64,000 bases of DNA from Cudoniella acicularis (Eukaryota; Ascomycota; Leotiomycetes; Helotiales; Helotiaceae), in assembly GCA_013054445.1 (NCBI GenBank), contig JAAMPI010000044.1, positions 1 to 64,000 of the forward strand, given 5' to 3'. The notes beneath the pieces are model-generated. The model was not told the DNA's origin and made no database searches. It worked only from the letters and a program-made list of their open reading frames with translations. This document shows positions 45,693 through 56,421 of this stretch, in pieces (positions within the stretch are counted from its first letter, which is position 1; each line of letters begins with the position of its first letter). Made by a program: the position numbers and the translations under genes.

Positions 45693-48475
45693 TCAACCCA
45701 TCTCCCTCTCAAGCGTAGCCTTCACCAACCTCTCCCTCTTCTCCACCTCCTCTCTACGTTTCTGCTCTGCTTCATTGATACTATCACCAGTAGGACAAAC
45801 ATGCTAATTCATCGGATATGTATTAGCTCCCTCTCAACCAATACTCATCAAAGAGTACAAGCGGAATGAGATGAAAACATACCTGTGCTAGCTGTGCCAG
45901 AGTCCTATAGCTCTTCCCGCATTTACTGCATTTTTTAGACAATGGCGAGGAATTTTTAGAAGCTTTTTCTTTTTCTTTTGCCGCGGCGAACTTTGGGGTG
46001 CAGGAGGAGTTGTTTTTGTGCTGTTGTTGAGAGAGCGGGTGGTTGTCAGTTGCGGGAATATTTGGGATTCGGAGGAGGAAAGAGATGGAGATAGGGGACA
46101 TACATATAGTAATCCCGACAAACTAGAGCAATCTTTTGAACACGCTGTGCATTTGAAGGTGTTTGCGCCTTTTTTTGCTTTGTTGATAGCAGCAGTTCGC
46201 GGTGTTGAAGTTCCTGTCGTGGCAGCAGGGACAGAATCGGGGGTGGGGTAGTCTGAAGGAGTTGGCTTGTCCATGGTCTCACTCTCAACTTCTTCATCGT
46301 CTCGTTCGATGGATTGAAGAACTGCTTCTCCCTCAGCTATTTCATTTTCATTATCAGTTGCACTTCCGTTATTCTTTGCAGAAACGTCAGCTGAGTGCGG
46401 TTTTGAACTTGAGGGAGTCCGCTTGCCGGCACTTTCACTCGCTTGTTCAGCCAAATACGCGCTTCTAAACAGATCAAGAGCATGACTTGGCTGTAAAGGG
46501 TTTTTTTTTTTCGCTTCCATTTCCTTGCGTGGCTTTTTTTTTTATATCGGAGGGACCGGCCATCGACTTTTCCCGCTGGTGTGACGAGGAGTCCATTTGG
46601 ATCCCGACGCCTGTTGTCAAAAGCATCAGATTGGCGTCTTCGATTTCTGGGTTCAGTGGCGGGCTCCATGACTGGCTCTGCTGTGATGGATGCAGCTAGA
46701 TTGTTGACTGAGGCTACCTTGCGAAGTGAGGCTCTTCTTGCTCGTTTCTCGGGCGGTTTGGAAGTTGATGATGGGGTGTCGTTTAGAGGTATCTTGGAGA
46801 ATGGAAGAGTGATGTCGCCGTTTTCTTCAGTGTTGCTGGGATATTTTGGGCTTTCGTGCTCGCCCAGCATGGGAGAGCCACGGTCCGAAGACAATATCTC
46901 AATTACATTTGGTTTCTGTGGTTTCAGTAGATTATGAGATTGATCAGATCCGTTTCCATTGGTTTGAGGAACGTCACGTTGAACAACCTTTTCTGAGACT
47001 CGTCTCCTCTTTGAAAGCAAGGATGGCTCTTCTTCGTCCTCTTCCTGTGCAACAGCAGGTGAGTCGTTCATTTGGCGGTGTTTGCGCTTTAAAGTACCTG
47101 GTGCATTATCGGGGAAAAGTTGGACCAACTTTGGCGAGTCAATGGTTCCAGCATTCTTCTTCGGGCGACTTAGCTTTCTTCGCTGCTCCGAATGCTCACC
47201 TGCTTTAATCGGGATCTCAACACGCGGCATCCGTCTTCCGGTTTGTGGCTCTTGTCCGCTATGGATCATGGATTGATTTGATCTCATTTCCGTCTTTTGA
47301 TGTTCAGTTTCAACACTGTCGATCGTCTGCTCAAAAAGCTTCAGCCGTGTTCTTAACTCCTGAAGTTCACCTCTTAATCCAGCAATACCATCTGACGTGC
47401 TCTGGCCGGTTTGTAAGTCCGTGATATTTTGAGCAGTTGCTTTCTCCACCCCATTGACCAGATTCTTAAGTTTCTTCAACTCCACCTTCACATCGTCGAC
47501 CTGAGATGCTTTGTCGTTGACTTGGATCATGTCTGAAATTATAATCTCAATATCTCTGGCCAGTGAAACCCCACTCTTACCCCGGAACTCCTCCTTCTGG
47601 CCTAGACCATCAACCTTCTGATCTAACTTGGCAACTTCCGCTTGAACTTTTGTGAGAATTCCTCGGTCCAAGTTCTGACTCCTGAGCTGCTGTTGGCTCT
47701 TTTTTCAGCTCAGCTCGAGTCTCCTTCATGAAGTCCGTGAAGGCTTGCATTTCGCCTTCGATCCAATTCAAAGCGCCAGATACACGTTCAATGTCCATTT
47801 TCTGGGTACTGATCGCCTCTTGAGCCCACGTCTTGAAACTCGCCAAATCGTGGGACTGTTGCTGAGGAGGAAGCATACTTCCAGTTGCTGATAATATCCC
47901 ATTAGAATTGGCCGCGCTTATTGACTTTCTGCCGGCGACAGGCTGAGCAGTTGAGGCACGACGTGCCGCTGATGGTTTTCGTGGGTTATCATGAGTAAGT
48001 GAAAAGCTTTTCAATACTGAGATTTTGGCCTTCTCGCCAGTGGCATCTACCACCACATTCATCTTCAAGAGTGCCAAAATCAACTGGTCCCTGAACATTA
48101 TCAGTGTCCGTTCCAGACTATATTCACAGCAAAGTCAAGCAGGGGTCAAACCTTGAGAGCATATGCCTTCCGGGGCGTTGTCGCATCGCAGCCCGACTGT
48201 CGTCCGGCATCTCCTACACACCAAGTCTTGAAGAAAACTATTGTGTTTCTCTTAGCTTCTGTTTGAAATGAAAGCTGTTGTAGGTGATCGTACCTGTCTT
48301 CGATGGCAGACCCAGGAGAACCTGGGAAGATTGGTCCCGACGCCTCAAAGCCATTGGCCTGTGAGAGCATACCATAGCCAGGGCTATAATAGGTATTTCC
48401 AATGCCATTCCAGGCATTACGATATTTACCTAGTTCCAGACTGCATTTCTGACAGTAGCAGACGACGACCTCCAT
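45693..48475 (-). CDS. Mis18/Yippee-like zinc domain, coiled-coil and C2HC-finger protein with apparent frameshifts
   Basis: ATG 48475 opens a zinc-binding half-site (CYCQKCSLELGKYRNAWNGI). The second half (DLVCRRCRTTVGLRC) is in the next exon, after an intron of about 55 bases from 48293. Together these look like the Yippee/Mis18 fold. Then come a helical part (48098-47700), a long coiled coil (VQAEVAKLDQKVDGL, VDDVKVELKKLKNLVNGV) and a disordered basic region. The C-terminus has two C2HC fingers, KCTACSKDCSSLSGLLYHKN and KCSKCGKSYRTLAQLAQHVC, each spanning an intron. The last exons 46020-45883 and 45803-45693 close in phase. The frame breaks at an A6 run (47700-47705), an A10 run (46534-46543) and probably near 48145. 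These are homopolymer-sized slips, so sequencing error is likely. The 5' end may lie in an Arg/Ser-rich exon up to about 48790. Kinetochore function is inference. Confidence 0.6.
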
Positions 48476-49011
48476 TTCAAACGAGAGGTCCACTGGGAAT
48501 GGGAGCGGTTTGAGCTGATCGTCCGGTCAGCAAGGCATTCAATGATGGGGAAGGGGATGCTTGCAGTTGAGTGTTTCAAGTCCAGATGACTCAATGAGGC
48601 CGGCCGGGACCCTACCAATTTTGGATCCTTGGTTTGAAAAGGGGAAGGCTTCTTTCCACGTGAGGGTGGTCTTCCACGTGAGGATGGTGCTCTACGCGTG
48701 GACCGTGAATTTTCGCGTTCGAAGCTTTGGGAAGAGGATCTCGCCTTCCTAATGCGATGGTGAACCACGTCAAATAACCTCGGAATAGCCTCTTTCTGTT
48801 CGGCAATTGTCGTGATGAAGCATATAAGCTAGCGCTGCTATGAATGTAGCCAATTGGAGAGCGGAGGTGGTGTTGGGGAAAGGTGTTGTCGCCTTTCATG
48901 GTCGCAGCCTCGCTTGCTAGCCTCGTCAATTGCAGGGATTAAATTTCGAGGAAAACTTCCCGGTGAGCTTCAACTCCAACTCCCTTTCAACCACATCTGC
49001 CACCCCCCACC

Positions 49012-51447
49012 ATGGCTTCCCCAAGCAATGAGTCCACAGCCAATACGCCCTCTCAGTCGAGCCAGTCTGGAAGCAATGGTAGGAAGCGCAAATTGTCAGA
49101 GGCAAGCGCCGCAGACCAGCCTGGTATGAGCCAAACGCCGTCTTTACCTCGCCAGCTTGATGTGCCAGAGTTCAATCTGACATCTGCAAGTCGACGCAGT
49201 GAAGATGCCGAATCGCCAAAGGGCGGAGAAGACACTAGTTCGCAGGAGTGGCAAGTGATTGAGAATGGTCGTGCGCGAAAGAAGGCGAAGAAGATCCCCA
49301 AGCCGCAATCGCACAACTACCCCGCTATCGAATTCTCCAAAGACTCGAGATTGCAGTCGCAGATCAAGATCAGCGATTTACAAAATCTAGTGCTATACAT
49401 ACTGGCAGATGGTCCCTCGCCGAATTTCGTGGCCGTTCGCCATCGTCCGCAGATTCGCAAAGTCGTAGTTCTCATGGTTCCAGGCCTGGAACAATCAATG
49501 TTTGATAAGATCAAGCATCACGGTGACGAGAAGCCGTCTCAGAGAAAAGATCGCAATTACAGGTCTCCAGATGACTACTTTCCTACCAAGCTCTATGAAG
49601 AAGACTTGCCTTCCCCACTAAAGCCATTTGCAGACATGTTCAAACTCGTTTGGCCAGTGAAGACGCCAGGGGACGAGAAGTTTTCGAAGATGCATTCGCC
49701 GCTGCATGCAATGCTGACTGCACCATTGCCCAAAAGCAAGGAGGACCGGGACCGGAAGAATAATAAGGGCAAGAAAGGTGCCACACCCGCCAAGGAGCCA
49801 CATGGCTGGAAGAATTCTCGAACTCCGATAACAGAGTTCCTTCATCTCCCAGATGAACTTCTCGAGAACGAATATATACTTCATCCTGCTGCGTATTCTG
49901 AGGAGTCAGACAAGCATGCTTATACCAAACATCGTCATAATACTGGAGTTTCAAAAGATCATGGCTGGGCTGATACATTGGTTGAACATTTCGATGATGG
50001 AACAGTGCCAGAGTATGGTATCGAATCTGGTAGTATTACTGCTGGCCGAGAAATCCTCGCGATGGATTGCGAGATGTGTATGACGGGGGAGGATGAGTTC
50101 TCACTTACCCGTATTAGTATTGTAGGCTGGGATGGGTCTGTCGTACTCGATGAGCTTGTAAAACCTAAGAAGCCGATCACAAATTATTTAACACAGTAAG
50201 TGTTTTGACTCGATCAACTACAAGACTAACTTTTCTCTAGATACTCTGGAATTACAGAGGAAATGCTCGCCCCTGTTACCACGACCTTGGCTGACATCCA
50301 AAAGAAGCTGCTTGAAATCCTTCATCCTCGCACAATTCTGATTGGTCACTCCCTGAATTCCGACCTTGCTGCTCTCAAAATTACCCATCCATATATCATC
50401 GACACTGCTCTTGTATACCCTCATCCCCGCGGACCTCCTCTTAAGTCATCCCTTAAATGGTTGGCGCAAAAATACTTGAATCGAGAAATTCAAAAAGGAC
50501 ATGGTACCACAGGCCCAGGAGCTGGTCATGATTCCATTGAGGATGCAAGAACGTGCCTAGATTTGATCAAACAAAAATGCGAGAAAGGGAAGGCGTGGGG
50601 AACTAATGATGCCGCAGGGGAGAACATCTTCCGACGTGTTGCGAGAACAGGTGTTCGTTACAAGAATCAAGGTGGCTCGGCAATACCAAGTCCACTAGAT
50701 GGAAAATCAAGCGCAGCAATAGATTGGGGTGATCCAAAGAAGGGACCAGGTGCAGCTGCAACCCACCAAATCGGATGTCACAGCGATGAAGAGATTATGC
50801 AGGGTGTGATTCGGGCAGTTAAAGGTGATCCTGATGGAAAAGAGATTCCAGGAGGTGGAGTCGACTTTGTTTGGGCACGATTTAGGGAACTTGAGGCCCT
50901 GAAAGGTTGGTGGAATAACAATAAGTTATCTGGTTTTGAGGATAGTACGCCCAAGGATGCCTCTGAAGGAAAACTTACACCAACTGAGACCCCTAAAGGC
51001 GGTGTTCCTACCAAAGCCACAGCAAACTCTGAAACCGTCATAACAGACGCTTCAACAAAAACAAAAGAGCCATCTACCTCCGAAACTCCCAGAGCCATAA
51101 CTACAGAAACCCCAACCACTATCCCCTCTTCTTCCGCCGCCCTGCCACCCCCAACCAACTTCGACAAAACCACACCCATCACCACCGCCACAGCAGAACT
51201 CACCTACCGCCTCCAACAAATCCACAACGCTCTCCCTCCCTGCACCGCCTTCATCATCTACAGCGGCTCCGGAGACCCCCGCGAAATGGGTAGGCTGCAA
51301 ACCATGCAGCAGCAATTCAGACGCGAGTACAAGATCAAGAAATGGGATGAGTTAAGTGTTAAGTGGACGGATGTGGAGGAGCAGGCGTTGAAGAGGGCGG
51401 CGAAGATGGCGAGGGAAGAGGGTGTTGGATTCATAGGCGTAAAGTGA
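49012..51447 (+). CDS. Rex1-type DEDDh RNA exonuclease, 796 residues
   Basis: Exons 49012-50195 and 50241-51447 join across a 45-base intron. The ATG is in CACCATGG context and divergent from the preceding gene, about 0.5 kb from its mapped start. The N-terminal 340 residues are basic and disordered with a KRK-type nuclear signal (NGRKRKLSE). The exonuclease core has Exo I in AMDCEMC (Asp352, Glu354), Exo II in LIGHSLNSDL and Exo III in GHDSIEDAR (His about 491), the DEDDh set. This matches yeast Rex1/Rnh70, a nuclear 3'-5' exonuclease that trims 5S rRNA, tRNA and other RNA ends. The C-terminus carries a helical extension (FRREYKIKKWDEL) as in fungal relatives. Confidence 0.88.
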
Positions 51448-51779
51448 TGAGTGAGCGAGGTTCTGAGTTATGAAGGAGGAACAGATTAGATGTGCTTGGT
51501 CGGGAAATGGGGAATACGGCTTAAGGCAGCGAGCGGGCTGAGCTTTGCATGATGTATGGATGGGCCTTGCATCGTCTTGTTAAGTAAACCGACATAAATA
51601 AGCATGTAGGAAGAAGCAACTTCAATTTCAATCTTACTCATAAACAAACTGTCACAATTACCTAGATCGCATTGTGAACCCTACAAGTACAATCCCTATC
51701 CCTTGAAATGAGCCAAAACGCGATTTTACGCGACGCGTTTCCTTATTACTTTTACACAACCTCTTTTAAAATACCTTCC
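51448..51779. other. Intergenic between the exonuclease gene and the transposon relic
   Basis: 3' flank of the exonuclease gene and presumably the left end of the transposon. I could not identify a terminal inverted repeat. Confidence 0.4.
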
Positions 51780-52886
51780 ATGTCAACCCTACGACATCCT
51801 CTGGGCCCAATTGGTGGGAATATAACCCGGGGGAAGGGGCTGACCCCTAAGATGCGCAATAAAATATGTGCCCGGGCCGAAAACGGCCATGTGGTTGCAT
51901 ATATTATAGGCCGGTATAAACTCTCCCAGGGAGCTGTACGCTACACCCTCGACCACGAAGCCTCACGCCCTGAAACCAACACTTCTATACCTCGACCCAG
52001 TGTAAAAAAGACGTACAATTACCTAGACGAGCGAAATATCCTTCGGCACGCGCGACAACGACCCCAGGACACATATACCCAGTTCATTAAGGCTACCGGG
52101 GTCACTTGCTCCCCCAAAGTCGTCTGGTATATCCTCAAAGGCCACAGTATCACCAATTGGCTCGCAAAGAAGCGCCCGATGCTCACAAAGAAGGCAGTGA
52201 AAGCGCGGTACGAGTAGTGCAAGTTACGGCGGGGTTAGACAGCAGGAGAGTAGGGTTTAATCATGTAGAGCGACTAGTGTTCTTTAGAGCGGGGTTCTAG
52301 AAAACAGAGGACCTAGTGCTTTCGTACGCCGGCTACAAAATAGGACCTAATCAACGTCCAAACTTATACATCTGGGAAGGATATAAAGGTTATAGTCTAG
52401 GGATGCTTCTAGGACAATAGGCGTACGAAGTGCTATCTCATAGACCGAGATTTTGAGGCCAAGAAGCATGGGTATAGTGCTAACAGCTACCTTGAGGTCT
52501 TGGACGCTGAGGTTGGGCTAGCTTTTGAGGAATTAAATGATCCTGGGTATATATTCATGCAGGACAATGCCTCTACCCATACTGCCTACAAAGTTAGGGA
52601 TTGGTTTAGAGATAAGGGTATTAGGGTGCTTCTATGACCTCCTTACTCACCCGACTTGAACCCGATTGAGCACGTGTGGAAGAAGCTGAAGGAAATGGTG
52701 GATTTACACTTCCCTGAGGTCTCTAGAGGCGCGGGCGAGTCAGAAGCTGATCTAGAGCGTCTAGGGAGTGGAATCCAGGCGTGCTAGGATATGATTCCTA
52801 AGGAGTTTTTTGATAAATTATATCAAAGTATGCCTAGGAGGGTAGAGGCCTGTTTTAAGGCAAAAGGATAGCATATAAAATATTAA
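51780..52886 (+). mobile_element. Tc1/mariner-type transposase with tryptophan codons turned to stops
   Basis: From ATG 51780 to TAA 52886 a single frame encodes a whole Tc1-like transposase with no frameshift. The N-terminal helix-turn-helix is GKGLTPKMRNKICARAEN through LSQGAVRYTLD. The later catalytic part contains FMQDNASTH and YSPDLNPIEHVWKKLKE, the second Asp and the Glu separated by 34 residues (DD34E type). The frame is interrupted by about eleven TAG and one TGA, nearly all at expected Trp positions (for example IV-stop-GCF-stop-D and LL-stop-PPYSPDL). Five tryptophans remain TGG. G-to-A change at TpG is the mark of repeat-induced point mutation. Terminal repeats not found. Confidence 0.85.
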
Positions 52887-54398
52887 GCTTAAATACTTAA
52901 ATAATTTTACTTTTTTTTAGTATATCTAAAAGCGATAGTTCTAGTGTATAGATATATCAGCTTATTATAGTTATATAGTATAAATTACGTGCGTAATTAT
53001 ATAAGAGAGTCTGTAAATAAATAGTAGGGTGCAGGGTGAAAAACGTATTGACTTATTTTAAGGGCATTAGTACTATAAGATCATACCAGAAGTAATAAAA
53101 AAAAATACTTACTACTATAAGTTAAAGTAACCAAAAAAAGAACTATCTATTACCAATTACTAACACAACAGCCCACGGCATAATATATAATACAAAATAC
53201 AGATCTTAAAAGAAATTCCCTCCTTCCTTTTAATATACTAACATACTGTATAAATAATAAAATAAAATAAATAAACCTATCCTTTACTAATTAGTAATTG
53301 CTAAATCATGCACCAATCTATCAATCCATCAATCCATCGATTTAGCTAGAGTCATATTCGTATTGATATTCTCCTTTCACTTACGGCACAGTAGACACCC
53401 AGTTACCGTGTTGCTGGCCCAGTAAAGTGATAGCAGATGACATAGACTAATTAATCTAAGGTGATATGAGAATGAGGATGGAGATGGGGATATTTTATTG
53501 AGTGTGAGTGTGAGTGTGAGAGACTATGGCTTGATGGATGGGGTGTGTGGGGTGGTGATGATTATGGGGATAGGGAGTTTTGATGGAGGGGTAGGGGTAT
53601 ATGTAGGTTTGGATTTGGATTTGGATAGAGGGTAGTATTCTTTTTTTTTATAATAAGAGTAGTGAATTTTGGCAATTTTAGGTAAATAAGAGTCTGTAGC
53701 AGCTTCGCAAATACAGCACTATTCACTCTGATGTAGCTCAGATTGGAATTTTGGTATGTTTGTGTTTCAAAATATTTGTTTTGAGTAATTTCAACGAGAA
53801 TATTGATACGTAATAGGTGATAGGTTCTGAAGCAATTTTGGGTAATACAAAAGGTGGTTTTTATGTTGAAATAGAGAACCAATTCAAGGCCACTCCTTTC
53901 TACTCACGTGGAATTTGATTTTATAGGCTGAAAATTCAGGAGAAGAGGGGAAAAGCGCACTTTGATGAAAATAGGCGTTCAATCAATTGATTCGTTGATA
54001 TTAGGATCTAAGAATGCACTGTCAAAGAAAATAGTGAGCATCCCACTGGTTGGATATAGTATCGATTGATCGGTAGATTAGCCCTCATTTGTGAAGTGCA
54101 ATTTTGAAGTTCTACTTATATCTGAAAATAGAAGTTGAGTAAATTACACTAAATTTCCGCGCCGAGATAAATATTTTGTAAGATTATGTATGGTTCCAAG
54201 TGCAGCAGTTCTTGAACAAGACGCCTTATCTCCTCATTCGTGAGAAATTATTGCGCGCTCATCCTGTGTATGATCGTCTTTCGTAGAGCGTTTTATCGTA
54301 TAATGTTCAATCGTGTCTTCAAAGTATTCCAACTGATCTGATCGTCAAAGGACTCCAAACCACGCACTCCACAGTCTCCACCATACGCTTACCAGTCT
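52887..54398. other. AT-rich intergenic region with simple repeats
   Basis: AT-rich tail of the transposon relic, then simple repeats: GTGAGT units near 53499-53521, GGATTTGGATTT near 53611-53626, and CAATCCATCAATCCAT near 53324-53340. A 106-codon minus-strand frame over these repeats is low-complexity and not supported. Confidence 0.5.
53499..53521. repeat. GAGTGT microsatellite
   Basis: Three to four consecutive GAGTGT units. Confidence 0.6.
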
Positions 54399-55796
54399 CT
54401 ATTCCAACGGGTACCAACAATTGTCCTCGTCGAACTTCCAAGGATTAACTCCTCTTTTATTGTCATCGCCGACGCGGGAAAATGGGCACGGCACCTTTCT
54501 CACCGCGAACCGCTCAATCTGGATCTTAAAACAATTCGGATAATTAGGACATTTGTATTTAGTAGACGACGGCCGCACTTTCCAAAACTCATTCCAGTGA
54601 TTTGAAAATGCTTCATTGAATTGGGCTTGTTCCAGGGTCATGGATGTGTTCATGAACTGGACGAGAGAGAGAAAGGAGCCATGGCATTCATCTGGTCTAT
54701 CTCTGTCGCGGAATTCGATTTTGGAGAGTGTTAGAGAACGGAGGGATGGGGCGTGTCTTTTGAGGAGGGATTGGAGCTCGGGTTGCGTGGTAACGAGAGC
54801 TTCTAGGGACAGGGTAGTTAGGTGTTTTAGGTGCTGTTTTGTGTCCGTGAATATGTCAGAGAGGTGGACTACATGCCAGAAGGTATTTGGGGATGAGTAG
54901 TTTGGCATGTCTCCGAGTGAGATATGCAGCGTCCGAAGGTTGGGGCATCGAGTGACCATGGCACCAAGATGAAAAGTTTCGTGACTTTCATTTGGACAAA
55001 AGGGAAAATCTAGCGAGAGAGTCTCCATGGATGGGAGAACTTCGTCGTAGCAATTCGACGAGACTGCTTGACTGTTCCAGAAGCCCAAAGTCTGGTCTGA
55101 CATATACACTTGTCGCAACTTGGGGGCGAAGCCAGCCTGGCATGCCGAATCAAAAAAGTCCCCGAAATTGAGATGTCCGCTGCACCACAGGGGCCCGAAT
55201 TTGCTATCAGGTCCTGCTAAAATTTCTTGAGCAACCACATCGAGATTTTCAAGTTTAGGCGCTCCAGTAGTAGTTGACGGCACATGCTTCCGTAGTGAAA
55301 ATCGAAAACCAGAGAAATTTGGGAAGCGGGCGAGAAAATTGTCCAAATACCACCTCGCCCTTCTTTGCTTTGATAAACGCTTTTGGCCAACGATCCATTT
55401 GGTATAGCTGATGTGAAATTCCCCGAGTCTTGTAGCACTAAATCGGCGTAATAGTCGCTCCCTCTTTCTTTCGGGAAGACCCAAGCCCCTCCCCGCCCAC
55501 TCATACAGCCAGTCATAGAAACTCGTTTCAGGCGAATAGGTGTTGATCAAATTTAGGTCGAATGACAAGAAATCATAATCAATGAATTTGACATATTTAG
55601 AGAGCCTAGGATGATTTGAAATATCCCGGAGCCTGTCGAAGCTTCGCAAGTTGTAACGGAGATAGACAGTGTGGAAAACGGTGAATTCAGCTGAAGGTTG
55701 CAGCGCCTGAGAAACGAGCCGGAGATTCTTGAGGTCGCTGTGCGGAAGCGAGGCACAAATGTTGTTCAATATTTCTAGTGGCAGTCGATCCATCAT
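54399..55796 (-). CDS. F-box protein, 465 residues
   Basis: One uninterrupted frame from ATG 55796. The N-terminal F-box (DRLPLEILNNICASL, then SDLKNLRLVSQALQPSAE) would bind Skp1 in an SCF ubiquitin ligase. The rest is a leucine-rich substrate-recognition region (PNLRTLHISLGDM, LKHLTTLSLEALVT, PSLRSLTLSKIEF) of the degenerate fungal LRR type. The C-terminus has cysteines (YKCPNYPNCFK, VPCPF) and ends NCWYPLE. The substrate is unknown. A truncated relative lies at 27.9 kb, showing that the family has expanded and decayed in this genome. Confidence 0.85.
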   Translation of the reverse strand: MMDRLPLEILNNICASLPHSDLKNLRLVSQALQPSAEFTVFHTVYLRYNLRSFDRLRDISNHPRLSKYVKFIDYDFLSFDLNLINTYSPETSFYDWLYEWAGRGLGLPERKRERLLRRFSATRLGEFHISYTKWIVGQKRLSKQRRARWYLDNFLARFPNFSGFRFSLRKHVPSTTTGAPKLENLDVVAQEILAGPDSKFGPLWCSGHLNFGDFFDSACQAGFAPKLRQVYMSDQTLGFWNSQAVSSNCYDEVLPSMETLSLDFPFCPNESHETFHLGAMVTRCPNLRTLHISLGDMPNYSSPNTFWHVVHLSDIFTDTKQHLKHLTTLSLEALVTTQPELQSLLKRHAPSLRSLTLSKIEFRDRDRPDECHGSFLSLVQFMNTSMTLEQAQFNEAFSNHWNEFWKVRPSSTKYKCPNYPNCFKIQIERFAVRKVPCPFSRVGDDNKRGVNPWKFDEDNCWYPLE

Positions 55797-56421
55797 GACA
55801 GGATCCTTCAGGTCAGACGGGGTCTGATGAGAAGTGAAGACGGCTGCTTATTTGTTTGTGTGTGAAGAGACGATCCCAGTGCGAAATGTCGAAATAAAAG
55901 CGAGGTTGCTGGAGCTGGATCCACTTAAACTGTGCCGCTCCTTTCTAATTGCACTGCATCCCGTGACCGTCACGTCACGTGGACGCTCCCTCTTTGCTCC
56001 CGGTCAGAGGCTCCCAAATCGCATCGTATCCCGTCATATAGAAGCTCCCAGTCAAAGCTCCTGAGTCGCTTTAAATTGGGTCTTATTTATTTAAATAAAG
56101 TAGCTGAGTCGGCGACATATATCGGCTCCCATTTAGCTGCCACTGCACTACCGATTTCCGTCTTCACCCTCAATATGAATCTGCCTTTCAGTAACTAAAT
56201 AGAATTGCTACACTATCCTTCGTATTCAATCCTGTCAGAAGCTCCCGCTCCTAAATTACCAAGGGCCGAAATCCATGCTTGAAGAGCCCAACCGCCAAAC
56301 GTCCGCCCGCCCATCCGTCCAAAGCCATCATTACTCAATGAATCCAAGAACCTTTCAAAGCTTTACCTAGTGCCTAAGAATCCCATTAAAGGAGCTAACT
56401 CCTATATTTGAAGACAAACTT
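55797..56421. other. Intergenic between F-box and Hsp70-like genes
   Basis: Upstream of the F-box gene and downstream of the Hsp70-like gene. Contains GTCACGTCACGTGG-type palindromic E-box-like sequence near 55969-55982. No supported ORF. Confidence 0.4.

Noticed and set aside
51780..52886. Reassigned genetic code or stop readthrough, since TAG sits at Trp positions
   Set aside because: Intact genes in the window use TGG for Trp and end at TAG, TGA or TAA normally; RIP explains the pattern more simply.
53562..53882. Minus-strand ORF of 106 codons
   Set aside because: Covers simple repeats and is low-complexity; no sign of coding constraint.
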